In this document: positions 26,309-34,498 of the stretch, in pieces
How the letters are laid out: each line of letters begins with the position of its first letter
Position numbering within the stretch: the first letter of the stretch is position 1
DNA from: Alphaproteobacteria bacterium
GTDB taxonomy: Bacteria > Pseudomonadota > Alphaproteobacteria > SHVZ01
Assembly: GCA_016869285.1 (NCBI GenBank)
Contig: VGEN01000024.1
Coordinates: 1 to 41,953 of the forward strand
Direction: 5' to 3'
Length of the DNA stretch: 41,953 nt
Notes under the pieces: model-generated
Database searches by the model: none
Seen by the model: the letters and a program-made list of their open reading frames with translations, nothing else
What the model was told of the DNA's origin: nothing
Position numbers and translations under genes: made by a program

Positions 26309-27361
26309 ATGAACACGTCGTCCAGTCGCCGTCTTCGCGATTGCGGGCTGACCGTCGGCGAGTTGCCGACGGGACATCGGAACACCATCACCGACGTTCC
26401 CGGCGTCGCGGTCGGCCATGCGACGCTCAAGGGCGGCAACGTCAATACCGGCGTCACCGCGATCTTACCGCATGCCAAAAATATCTTTCGCGACAAGGTG
26501 ATGGCGACCTCGGTCGTCTTCAACGGCTTCGGCAAGACGACGGGCCTGGTGCAGGTCGACGAACTCGGCGCGATCGAGACCCCGATCCTGCTGACCAACA
26601 CCTTGAGCGTCGGCACGGCAGCCGAAGGGCTGGTCCGCTACAAGCTTTCGCGCAATCCGGAGATCGGCATCCTGACCGGTACCGTGAATCCAGTGGTCGG
26701 CGAGTGCAATGACGGATTTCTTAACGATATTCGTGGATTGCACGTCAAAACTGCTCATGTAGATGAGGCAATTCATGCGGCCTCGGCGGATTTCGCGCAG
26801 GGCGCGGTCGGCGGCGGCACCGGCATGTCCGCTTATGGACTCAAAGGGGGCATCGGTTCGGCGTCTCGCCGGATCGAGATCGATGGAATGGCCTACTATC
26901 TCGGCATCCTGGTGCTGGCCAATTTTGGCCGGCTCGAGGATCTGACCATCGCCGGCAGGCCGCTCGGCCGGAAGATCGCCGAGGCAAGAAAGGCAAAGGG
27001 CGAGGCGGATACCGGCTCGATCATCATCGTGCTTGCGACGGATCTTCCGACGAGCGAGCGGCAGCTTCGGCGGATCGCCAAACGAACGGCGGTCGGTCTC
27101 GCGCGGACCGGCTCCCATCTCGGCCACGGCTCGGGCGATCTTTGCATCGCCTTCACCACCGCCAATCGCATCCAGCACTTCGAGAGAAGGGCAGTGATCG
27201 ATTGGCATGCGCTGGCAGAGCCGCGCATCGATCTCGCCTTTCGCGCGGCGTCCGAAGCGACCGAGGAAGCGGTGATCGATGCGATGCTCGCGGCAGAGCC
27301 CATGGTCGGCCGCGACGGCAATCGGCGAGACTCGCTCCGCGATTACCTGCACCTTCTCTAG
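26309..27361 (+). CDS. P1-family (DmpA-type) self-processing aminopeptidase
   Basis: This protein of 350 residues resembles the L-aminopeptidase D-Ala-esterase/amidase DmpA and beta-peptidyl aminopeptidases. These cleave themselves at a Gly-Ser bond to create an N-terminal serine nucleophile. The expected cleavage point is Gly236-Ser237 in EADTGSIIIVLATD. Other marks are ITDVPGVAVGHATL, GFGKTTGLVQVDELG, LLTNTLSVG, VNPVVGECNDGFLND and GGGTGMSAYGLKGGIGSASR. No signal peptide is visible. Members remove N-terminal D- or beta-amino acids, or small L-residues, from peptides, esters or amides. It is a lone plus-strand gene whose stop overlaps that of the convergent ArsR-type regulator. Confidence 0.9.
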   Translation: MNTSSSRRLRDCGLTVGELPTGHRNTITDVPGVAVGHATLKGGNVNTGVTAILPHAKNIFRDKVMATSVVFNGFGKTTGLVQVDELGAIETPILLTNTLSVGTAAEGLVRYKLSRNPEIGILTGTVNPVVGECNDGFLNDIRGLHVKTAHVDEAIHAASADFAQGAVGGGTGMSAYGLKGGIGSASRRIEIDGMAYYLGILVLANFGRLEDLTIAGRPLGRKIAEARKAKGEADTGSIIIVLATDLPTSERQLRRIAKRTAVGLARTGSHLGHGSGDLCIAFTTANRIQHFERRAVIDWHALAEPRIDLAFRAASEATEEAVIDAMLAAEPMVGRDGNRRDSLRDYLHLL

Positions 27362-28059
27362 GCGAGCATCACCCCGAAGGTTTCGCGCAGGCCAAAGCGT
27401 CCCTTCGGCGTCACGGTGACAGCGCGTGTTCCCTCTGCCCGCCGGATCCAGCCCTTGGCGAAGCATTGCGCGCAGAGTGCGGCACCGACGGCGCCCGCGA
27501 GATGCGGCCGCCTCTCGCTCCAATCGATGCAGGGCCGGCAGAATAGGCGCTGGCTACGCTTGGCCGCCGAAAGCGCCTGAAGATCGATGCCGAGCCCGGT
27601 CAGCAGCGCTACGCCGGAATCGGTCAGGGCGCCGGCGTCACTGGCGAGCTCGACATGACCGCCCTCGATCATCGCATCGGCAAGCGCGACGCCGAGCCGG
27701 CCGGCGAGGTGGTCATAGCAGGTCCGTGCCGCCCGCAGTGCTTGATCGCGCGGGCCGACGACGACCGGCTTTCGCGTCGTCGTCTCGGAGGCGACCTGCA
27801 TGATGCTCTCCATCATGCGTGCGACCGAAGGCGAGGCGAGCCGATGATAGCGATGCCGGCCCTGCTGGCTGACGGCAAGCAGACCCGCAGTCACCAGCCG
27901 AGCGAGGTGCCCGCTCGCCGTCTGCGGCGTGATCGCGGCAGCCCTCGCCAGCTCGGAAGCGGTCAGCGCACGGCCGTCCATCAGCGCATGCATCATGCTG
28001 GCGCGCGCCGGATCGCCGGCCAGCGCTGCGATTTCGGCAAAAGATGCGTTGGTGGCCAT
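27358..28059 (-). CDS. ArsR-type winged-helix regulator with C-terminal four-cysteine region
   Basis: A protein of 233 residues. The N-terminal 80 residues form an ArsR/SmtB-like winged helix: DPARASMMHALMDG, LTASELARAAAITPQTASGHLARL as the recognition region and a QQGRHRYHRL wing. Unlike short ArsR repressors it has a long C-terminal domain with Cys174-x2-Cys177 (FCRPCIDWSERRPHLAG) and Cys196-x2-Cys199 (LCAQC). The four cysteines could bind zinc or act as a redox switch, but that is inference. It probably regulates a neighbour; the P1 peptidase ends against it and the M14-type gene lies upstream on the same strand. Confidence 0.85.
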   Translation of the reverse strand: MATNASFAEIAALAGDPARASMMHALMDGRALTASELARAAAITPQTASGHLARLVTAGLLAVSQQGRHRYHRLASPSVARMMESIMQVASETTTRKPVVVGPRDQALRAARTCYDHLAGRLGVALADAMIEGGHVELASDAGALTDSGVALLTGLGIDLQALSAAKRSQRLFCRPCIDWSERRPHLAGAVGAALCAQCFAKGWIRRAEGTRAVTVTPKGRFGLRETFGVMLA

Positions 28060-28162
28060 GCAGTCAGTTTAGCCGACCGCCCGACCCGATGCTTCGGCCG
28101 CGGCCGTACGATCGGCGTGCGAGAACGAGGCTGTTTCGCGCCAATGAGATGGCCATCCCGAC

Positions 28163-29875
28163 TTAGAGGTAGCCCTCGCGCAGCAGACGGACCGCCCCTA
28201 GTGTCGCGCGCATCTGCGTGGTGTGCGCGAGGCGGAACGCATCGCCGTAGATCGTCTCGTCCGGGTACTCCGTGATGAGCTGGAACGGCGTCACCTGACG
28301 CGGATGATCGGAGATCATGCAGGGGATGCCGTTGATCACCGGGAACGGCACCTCGCCGGCATGTGCCTCCCAGGTTGCGAGCTGGGTCTTGTTGAAGGCG
28401 GCAAGCGCGGCGTCCTCGGCCAAATGGGCGGTCAGCGCCTCCAGGAACGGACGCGCCTTGGCCTCGAGTTCGGGAAGATGACGGAAGATCAGGAACATGC
28501 CTTTTGGAATCGTCCACAGGGCGAATCCCTGGGGAATGTAACCAGTGAGCGGCCGCGTCCATTCATGGGCCGGATAGCCGTGAAGGTTCAGATGCAGCCG
28601 CGCGCCGATCGCGCGGGCAAGATCGCCGCGCGCCGCCTTCTCGTAGAGCGGTTCGGCCGTACGCCCCTCGACGTCGTCGCCGAGTGCGCTGTAGCGGGCG
28701 GCGTGATGCATGTGCCGCGGATTGCGTGCTCGGAGGCAGTGATGCAGCGCGTAGCCGTCCGGGTTCTCGCAGGGGATGAAGGCGAAGCGTCGCCCCTCGG
28801 CACGGAACATCTGCACAGCGCGGAGCGCGCCGACGATGCCCGACGTCTCGTTGGCGTGCTGAGCGGCTGACAACAGGAACGGCGGCCCCTCGCCGTCATA
28901 GACACGAGCGCGCACCGAGCGCCCTTGGAAGGACGTGACATCGCGTTTCTCGCCGCCGAGCGCATCGGTGAGTTCCGCAATCTGCGCCGGCGCGAGCGGC
29001 CGGTCGGCATCCTCCAGCCGCGCGGGTCCGGACAGAAGCACCCGCTCGATAGACTCGCCTATGGCGACGATGACCCGCGCCGGACAGTCGGCGGTGACGA
29101 TGTCCGGCACAATCTGACCCGGCTGCAAAGTGCGATCGTTGGCGGCGAGGCCGGCGCGATGCTTCAGATATTCGAGGATCGAGAAGTAAAGGTCCTCGTG
29201 CAGCGCCTCGGAGGTGCTCAAGACTTCATCGCCATAGGCAAGCTCGGTCTCGGTGCCGGGCAAGGTTGCGGAGATGTCGAGCGTCGGGAAGAAGGGCGGG
29301 GATGGAGGCCAACGATGCTCGGCGATCGCCGACATGACACGGTGAAAGACCGCCTCGTACTCGGTCTCGATCGGGCCATCTTCGACGGTCTTGCCCGCCG
29401 TGTCCCGGACGCGGAGCCAGCCGCAGGGCGTGAGGGTCGGCTTCCCCAGATGGTCGATGCCGAGCCTGTTGGGTGAGAACACGCTGACCCAAGGCCCCTC
29501 ACCTGACCGAACCCGGTAGGCGAGCGCCTCACTACCGGCCGAAAAGTCAAGGCCAGCCTTCCCGACCAACGCCGCCAACGGATAGGCCTCGAGCTTGAAT
29601 CGTCCTTCGGGCGCCGCCTCATGAGAGGGAAGCTCGACGCTCAGATGTCCGCCCGTTGCCGGCGCCTCCTCGAGGAAGTGATGGATCAACGGCTTGTAAG
29701 CGCTGCGGAACCGAGCGACCACGCCAACCGTCTTCAGCCGCGCCTCAGCCGCACGCCTTGCCGCTGGCCCCTCGAACAACCAAGCCTCAACGGTGAAGCC
29801 ACGATGGCCGTTGCTGAAACGCTCGACCAGGGTCTCCAGCGTCCGCGGAACGGCGAGATCGAGCAGGATCGTCAT
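28163..29875 (-). CDS. M14-type zinc carboxypeptidase-like protein
   Basis: A protein of 570 residues. The C-terminal half carries an M14-like zinc site: His340 and Glu343 (AAQHANETSG), NPDGYALHHCLRARN, a strong family signature, and His432 in HLNLHGYP. The N-terminal 300 residues match no family I recognise. No signal peptide is evident. I chose the ATG at 29875 because GAGGACCGAGG precedes it and the extra upstream residues look non-coding. It lies 59 bp after the adenylate cyclase gene on the same strand, so it may be the last gene of that operon. M14 relatives include metallocarboxypeptidases and amidases that release amino acids from peptides or acyl-amino acids; the substrate is unknown. 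Confidence 0.75.
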   Translation of the reverse strand: MTILLDLAVPRTLETLVERFSNGHRGFTVEAWLFEGPAARRAAEARLKTVGVVARFRSAYKPLIHHFLEEAPATGGHLSVELPSHEAAPEGRFKLEAYPLAALVGKAGLDFSAGSEALAYRVRSGEGPWVSVFSPNRLGIDHLGKPTLTPCGWLRVRDTAGKTVEDGPIETEYEAVFHRVMSAIAEHRWPPSPPFFPTLDISATLPGTETELAYGDEVLSTSEALHEDLYFSILEYLKHRAGLAANDRTLQPGQIVPDIVTADCPARVIVAIGESIERVLLSGPARLEDADRPLAPAQIAELTDALGGEKRDVTSFQGRSVRARVYDGEGPPFLLSAAQHANETSGIVGALRAVQMFRAEGRRFAFIPCENPDGYALHHCLRARNPRHMHHAARYSALGDDVEGRTAEPLYEKAARGDLARAIGARLHLNLHGYPAHEWTRPLTGYIPQGFALWTIPKGMFLIFRHLPELEAKARPFLEALTAHLAEDAALAAFNKTQLATWEAHAGEVPFPVINGIPCMISDHPRQVTPFQLITEYPDETIYGDAFRLAHTTQMRATLGAVRLLREGYL

Positions 29876-29934
29876 GCCTCGGTCCTCGGCGGCGAGACGA
29901 GTAGAATACTCACCCGACGATCGAGGCCAATCAC

Positions 29935-32148
29935 CTACTTGCTGCGTGCGACGTAGACGCCGTCCCAATCAGGGCCTGGCGGGAACTGGCGGTAGTCGGC
30001 CAGACGCTGAAGATAGAGATCCCACAGCACACCGAGCTCCGGCGCGAGCGCACGCAGGCTATGGAGCGCTGACGCGGCGGCATCCCAGCGCTGGGCGCGA
30101 TAGGCAGCAAGCATCTCGCCTTGCGCCGCCGACAACGCTTGGTGCGCGGCGTCCGATTCTGTCGCACGCAAAGCATAGATGCGCACCGCCTCGGCCTTGC
30201 CCTTGACCGCGATCAGGTCGAGCTCGAGATAGGCAAAGCCCGGAGCGGCCTCTTTGGTGCTCTCGCCGACGACGATGTCGACGCCATAGGTCTTCGACTG
30301 GCCTTCCAGGCGGGAGGCGAGGTTCACCGCATCGCCGAGGACCGAATAGTCGAAGCGCTGGTCGGACCCCATATTGCCGACGACGACCTTGCCCGAGTTG
30401 AGCCCGATGCCGATCACGAGCGGAACGAAGCGCCGCCCGTCCCTCTCCGCCTCTTGCTTGAGCCGTCCGTTGAGCGCCACGAGCTCGGTCCGCATGGTCA
30501 AGGCGGCGCGGCAGGCGTTGACCGGGTGCTCCGGATCGTCCAGCGGCGCGTTCCAGAACGCCATGACGCAGTCGCCCATATACTTATCGATGGTGCCGCG
30601 ATGGGCGAGGATCCGGTCGGTCATCGGTGTCAGGAACTGGTTGATCAACCGCGTCAGTGCCTGAGGGTCGCTCTTGAAGCCCTCGGAGATCGTCGTGAAG
30701 CCGCGGATATCGCTGAAGAGGAAGGTCATCTCGCGGGTCTCGCCGCCGAGCCTGAGCTGGCTCGGGTCGGCGGCCAGGCGCTCGACCATTGCCGGCGACA
30801 GGTACTGCGCGAAGGCCGTCCGGACTTCCCGCTTCTCGCGCTCCGCCGCGAGATACTTGACCAGCGTGCCGGAAATGTAGACCGCGACTGTGGCGCCGAC
30901 CGGCGTCACCGGGTCGACGAGGAAGCCCAAGAAGCGGAAGACCTGCCATGAGGCCAAGACCGCCAGAACCGCCGCGCCGCCGCCGATCAGGGCCGACCAT
31001 GCCGCGCCGACCCGACTTAAGGCGAGCAACAGGACGATGCCGAGAACGCTGACATAGAGGAGTTCGGCGCCATTGGCCCAGTCCGGGCGGCCGATGAAGC
31101 GTCCGGCGAGGATCTGCTCGATCGCCTGCGCATGCGCCTCGATGCCAGGCATCGCCGGATCGAGCGGACTCGGCCGCAAATCCTTGAGGCCTGCGGCGCT
31201 GGTCCCGACGAGGACGATGGTGCCCTCGAAGATGTCCTCGCCGGCTTCGCCGGAAAGGACCTTCCACGCCGGGACGATGCGCTCAGGATGCGGCTTGGCG
31301 AAATGGACCCAGAACTGGCCATTGGCATCGGTCGGCACAGCAAACTCGCCGATCTTGATCGAGTCGATGCCGGTCTCGGCGCCGAAGCTCGCAGCCGCCT
31401 GGGCGCCGGACGCACGGATGATCGAGGTGCTGGCGTTCTGAGCGACACGGAGCGTCTCGGTCACGAGCGAGGCATAGAGCCGGTCGCCAAGCCTCAGCAC
31501 CAACGGCACCCGGCGCAACATGCCGTCGCGGTCGGACACGCTGTTGATGCTGCCATTGCCGCGCGCGGCACCTTCGAGCTCCGGCAGCGACGTGACCGCG
31601 CCGGAGAAGCTCGGGATGAAGGGCGCCGGATCGATGCCGGCATGCGCAAAGTTGACCTTGCGTAGCGGTGCGCGGGTACCCTTCTCCTGGGTCAGGACAA
31701 AGCCGGTAATCGTCGGCGTCGCCGCCAGCACTTCAGCGAGGAGCGCATCGTGATCGGGAAGCCGCGCCAGCAGCGCCTTCAGCTCTTCGGCCTGCGGCCA
31801 GAGCTTGGCGGCTTGTGCCGGCGAGGTCCGATCCGGCTCCGGAAAGATGATGTCGAGGCCGATCGCAACTGCACCGGCGGTACTGAGATTCCCGATCAGG
31901 TCGGCGACTAGCGTCCTGGGCCAGGGCCATTGACCGATCTTCGACAGGCTTTCGTCGTCGATGTCGACTACGCGGACTGCCGAGATCTCTGACTCGCGCG
32001 GTGCCAGACGCTGATAGTTGTCGAAGACGCGAAGGCGTATCTCCTCCAGAACGCCGCCTGGATCGAGGATACGAAGCGCGAGGACGAGAACGAGGACCGC
32101 GCCGGGCACCGCAAGGGATGCATACCGGCGCAGCTCCAGTAGGCTCAT
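29935..32148 (-). CDS. CHASE2-domain transmembrane adenylate cyclase (class III)
   Basis: A protein of 737 residues. An N-terminal membrane helix (about 12-28) is followed by a large periplasmic CHASE2 sensor (about 30-330, with RVVDIDDESLSKIGQWPWPR and GLDIIFPEPDR). Three membrane helices follow at about 345-415, then a cytoplasmic class III cyclase domain from about 460. Catalytic residues are present: metal-binding Asp480 (FSDIRGF) and Asp526 (KYMGDC), adenine-selecting Lys522 and Asp600 (FDYSVLGD), and the transition-state pair Asn609 and Arg613 (VNLASR). The Lys/Asp pair predicts ATP rather than GTP. The C-terminal 100 residues are helical. The start overlaps the FecR-domain gene stop by four bases (ATGA), so the cyclase is co-translated with that secreted protein. 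Confidence 0.93.
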   Translation of the reverse strand: MSLLELRRYASLAVPGAVLVLVLALRILDPGGVLEEIRLRVFDNYQRLAPRESEISAVRVVDIDDESLSKIGQWPWPRTLVADLIGNLSTAGAVAIGLDIIFPEPDRTSPAQAAKLWPQAEELKALLARLPDHDALLAEVLAATPTITGFVLTQEKGTRAPLRKVNFAHAGIDPAPFIPSFSGAVTSLPELEGAARGNGSINSVSDRDGMLRRVPLVLRLGDRLYASLVTETLRVAQNASTSIIRASGAQAAASFGAETGIDSIKIGEFAVPTDANGQFWVHFAKPHPERIVPAWKVLSGEAGEDIFEGTIVLVGTSAAGLKDLRPSPLDPAMPGIEAHAQAIEQILAGRFIGRPDWANGAELLYVSVLGIVLLLALSRVGAAWSALIGGGAAVLAVLASWQVFRFLGFLVDPVTPVGATVAVYISGTLVKYLAAEREKREVRTAFAQYLSPAMVERLAADPSQLRLGGETREMTFLFSDIRGFTTISEGFKSDPQALTRLINQFLTPMTDRILAHRGTIDKYMGDCVMAFWNAPLDDPEHPVNACRAALTMRTELVALNGRLKQEAERDGRRFVPLVIGIGLNSGKVVVGNMGSDQRFDYSVLGDAVNLASRLEGQSKTYGVDIVVGESTKEAAPGFAYLELDLIAVKGKAEAVRIYALRATESDAAHQALSAAQGEMLAAYRAQRWDAAASALHSLRALAPELGVLWDLYLQRLADYRQFPPGPDWDGVYVARSK

Positions 32149-34406
32149 TGCTTCTTCCCGACGAAGACGCCGTTGACGGCATATTTGTCTGTACTGCCCG
32201 GCGCATTGCTGATGGAGAACTGGCCGCCCGTTTCCCTCACCGGATCGCCACCACCGGAGAAGAACGAGCCCTGCGCTGTGCCAGTCAGGCCGGGCTTGCC
32301 GGTGATGCTCAGGTTGGCGGCATAGTCGCGGCCGTTCTGCGACGCCATGTTGCCGGTGACGTTGAGGCCGTCGAAATTGCTGATCGCCATGGTGCCGGAC
32401 CGGCTGCCGAAATTGTACTGGGCGGAGAAATTGCCGGCAGCGATGTAGCGCTGGGTCTGGTTGATCACCGTACCGACGGCGTGACCGGAGTAGCTGGCGC
32501 TGCCGGTCGTCGGCATCTGGGTCTGCGAAACGATCGGGCCCGCTACCCAGTTGCCCATGTGCAGATGATTGCTCTTCTGGACTCCGTCGGAGCTCAGGGC
32601 GTCGACGACGCCGCCCCACCACCCCCACTGTACGAACTCGCACTGACAGGCCTGGACGCCGCCGGGAAGGCTGACATTGGCGAAACCACTCGAAGCCATG
32701 TAGAGCCGGGTCGAGTCGGCGGTCTTCGTGCCTCCCCCGTCGTTGACGACCGCACCCGTGTTCGACTCGACCGCGGCGAAGCGCGATCGGTCAACATAGG
32801 TGCCGCGCGCCGGGTCGGCGCCGAAATTGAGCGCCACGCTGGTCAGCCCATCCGATCCGGCGGGCGCGCTAGGGTCGTTTAGCGACTTCAGGTTGAACGT
32901 CGCCGCCACGCGGCCGTTCGCCGCGTCCGTGTTAATCGAAACGTTTACGGGACCGCTGGGCTGTCCGTTCTGACCCGCAAGGAGGGACGTGCTCGGCTCG
33001 AGCCTGCCATCGGCGCGGTGGGATTCAACGAATGCACTGGCGTAGCCATTGAGAACCGTTGTCTCGCGCGCGCCGACGACGGGCGTCGAGGTGATGCGCT
33101 GGCCGGTCTGGCGATAGCCGTAGGAGGCGCTGCCGCCGGAGAGCTGGGCGTCGGTGCCGCCGCCGGTCTGCACGAAGCCGGCGGGCATGCGGCCGGCGGC
33201 AAAGCTGGTCATGGCACCCGTGCCGGACAGAGTCGAGCTCGAGGCTATGCCGGTCGTGTCGCGATCGCCAGTGTTGCGCGAGGTCCCGCGGGTCGAGGCC
33301 AGCATGCCTGCGCCATCGCCGACTTCGCCGGTGGTGACGGCGACGAAAGACTTCTGCGTGCTGCCGGTGCCGTCGACGGCGATCGACACCTGGACGCTCT
33401 TCACCGTTCCGGTCGAGCCGCTCGACACGCCGAAGAAATTGCTCGACGAGCCGTTGGCGTTGCCCGTCGCCTGACCGCGCACCGTCGGGGCATTCGAGGC
33501 CAGCGCCGGGTCGCTGTTGACTTGATAGCTTACGATCGCGCCTGCGGGCAGCGCCGCGGTCGAGAGCGCGTTCTTCTGGCCCTGCTGCGTCGCGTCGCGG
33601 TTGGCCGTCGTGCTCGTCGTCTGGGTCGCCCCTGGGGCTGGTCCGGCCGGCTTCGCGCCGCTCGGAGGCGGAGGCGGAGGCTGCGTCGGCGCCTGTCCGG
33701 GCATGCGCTGGGCGACCTGGCCCGAGGTCGGCTGCTGAGCAGCACCGCCGGTCGCGTCCGCGCGGCCGTTGAGCTGCTCGAGATTCTGCTTGATCTGCTC
33801 GGTCGTCGCCCTGGTCGCAGGTGTCGGCGCGGCGGCCCTGCTCTCGACCGTGGTGGTGAAGCCGGCGCGCGAGATCTTCTCGGTCGAGCCGCTCGCCGAG
33901 GTCACCGTCATCTCGGCGCCGAACAGGAAGGTGGCGCTAGTCGCGCCGGTCGAGGCGTCGATTGAGACGATGCCGATACCGCCACGGATACCGATGGTCG
34001 CGGTCGGCGTGGTGATCGTCACCGGCTGGTTCTTGCTGAGCTTGCCGCCGACGAAACGGACGACCCCCTTCGCAGCCGTCGCGGCGAGCTTGCCGGTGCC
34101 GCTCGCCGGATCGTAGACAAATTCGTCGAGCACGAGGTCCGAGTCGGGACCGACGGTGAAAGCGGAGCCATCGAGGAACAGCATCTGCGCTTGGCCGCGC
34201 GCGTCCGTCACCAGCCGCTCGCGGGGGAACACGTCATTGCCGATATTGACGACACGGCCGGCGGCAGCGGGCGGCGTGCCGGTCAGCTGCTGATTGACCG
34301 CAGCGGCGACGCCGACCTTGGTCGGCGCCCCCGGCGCTTGCGCGAAAGCGCCGCTCGCGAGCGCGGTCGAAGCCAGCAGAGCGAGGATGGTCGAATGACG
34401 AAGCAT
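32145..34406 (-). CDS. Secreted FecR-domain protein with TbpB-like C-terminal barrel (probable Slam cargo)
   Basis: A protein of 753 residues. A signal peptide (1-22, cut after AFA) is of signal-peptidase-I type with no lipobox cysteine. A FecR domain follows at about 35-190, with VTDARGQAQMLFLDGSAFTV and the TPTATIGIRGG turn. Next is a low-complexity linker (about 215-275) including a run of six prolines. The rest is beta-rich, with a cysteine pair Cys587/Cys589 in CQCEFVQWGWWGG. The last 90 residues fit the strand-turn pattern of TbpB-type barrels: NFDGLNVTGNM, GTAQGSFF, RETGGQFSIS and the end NGVFVGKKQ, where TbpB relatives have GVFGAKR-like termini. It lies between a Slam-like translocator gene and an adenylate cyclase gene. 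The FecR call is firm; the barrel call is by eye. Confidence 0.78.
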   Translation of the reverse strand: MLRHSTILALLASTALASGAFAQAPGAPTKVGVAAAVNQQLTGTPPAAAGRVVNIGNDVFPRERLVTDARGQAQMLFLDGSAFTVGPDSDLVLDEFVYDPASGTGKLAATAAKGVVRFVGGKLSKNQPVTITTPTATIGIRGGIGIVSIDASTGATSATFLFGAEMTVTSASGSTEKISRAGFTTTVESRAAAPTPATRATTEQIKQNLEQLNGRADATGGAAQQPTSGQVAQRMPGQAPTQPPPPPPSGAKPAGPAPGATQTTSTTANRDATQQGQKNALSTAALPAGAIVSYQVNSDPALASNAPTVRGQATGNANGSSSNFFGVSSGSTGTVKSVQVSIAVDGTGSTQKSFVAVTTGEVGDGAGMLASTRGTSRNTGDRDTTGIASSSTLSGTGAMTSFAAGRMPAGFVQTGGGTDAQLSGGSASYGYRQTGQRITSTPVVGARETTVLNGYASAFVESHRADGRLEPSTSLLAGQNGQPSGPVNVSINTDAANGRVAATFNLKSLNDPSAPAGSDGLTSVALNFGADPARGTYVDRSRFAAVESNTGAVVNDGGGTKTADSTRLYMASSGFANVSLPGGVQACQCEFVQWGWWGGVVDALSSDGVQKSNHLHMGNWVAGPIVSQTQMPTTGSASYSGHAVGTVINQTQRYIAAGNFSAQYNFGSRSGTMAISNFDGLNVTGNMASQNGRDYAANLSITGKPGLTGTAQGSFFSGGGDPVRETGGQFSISNAPGSTDKYAVNGVFVGKKQ

Positions 34407-34418
34407 GGCGATCTCCCT

Positions 34419-34447
34419 GCACCCCGACTTAAGCCTAGAAGGGGTGC
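34419..34447. promoter_or_regulatory. Hairpin next to the ribosome site of the FecR-domain gene
   Basis: GCACCCC (34419-34425) and GGGGTGC (34441-34447) form a perfect 7-bp stem with a 15-base loop. In the mRNA (minus strand) the stem ends directly before AGGGAG, the Shine-Dalgarno of the gene starting at 34406. It could influence translation or protect the 5' end of a processed transcript. Its role is unproven. Confidence 0.4.
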
Positions 34448-34480
34448 AAACCCGGCGAAGTGACCGGGCTCACAAGGATC

Positions 34481-34498
34481 GTGTGACGGTGCTCACAC
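34481..34498. promoter_or_regulatory. Perfect CRP-type palindrome (TGTGA-N6-TCACA)
   Basis: The 18 bases GTGTGA-CGGTGC-TCACAC form a complete inverted repeat whose core is the consensus half-site pair of cAMP receptor protein, TGTGA and TCACA with a 6-base spacer. A further half-site TCACA lies at 34470-34474. The palindrome begins directly after the stop codon of the Slam-like gene and lies 75-92 bases upstream of the FecR-domain gene start, in the only gap of the operon. Because the third gene encodes an adenylate cyclase, a CRP-family operator here would close a feedback loop. A simple mRNA hairpin is the alternative reading. I see no strong promoter between the site and the start codon. 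Confidence 0.6.

Noticed and set aside
34407..34480. Sigma-54 or strong sigma-70 promoter between the CRP-type palindrome and the FecR-domain gene
   Set aside because: No TGGCAC-N5-TTGC pattern and no -35/-10 pair with acceptable spacing was found by eye. A start site there remains to be measured.
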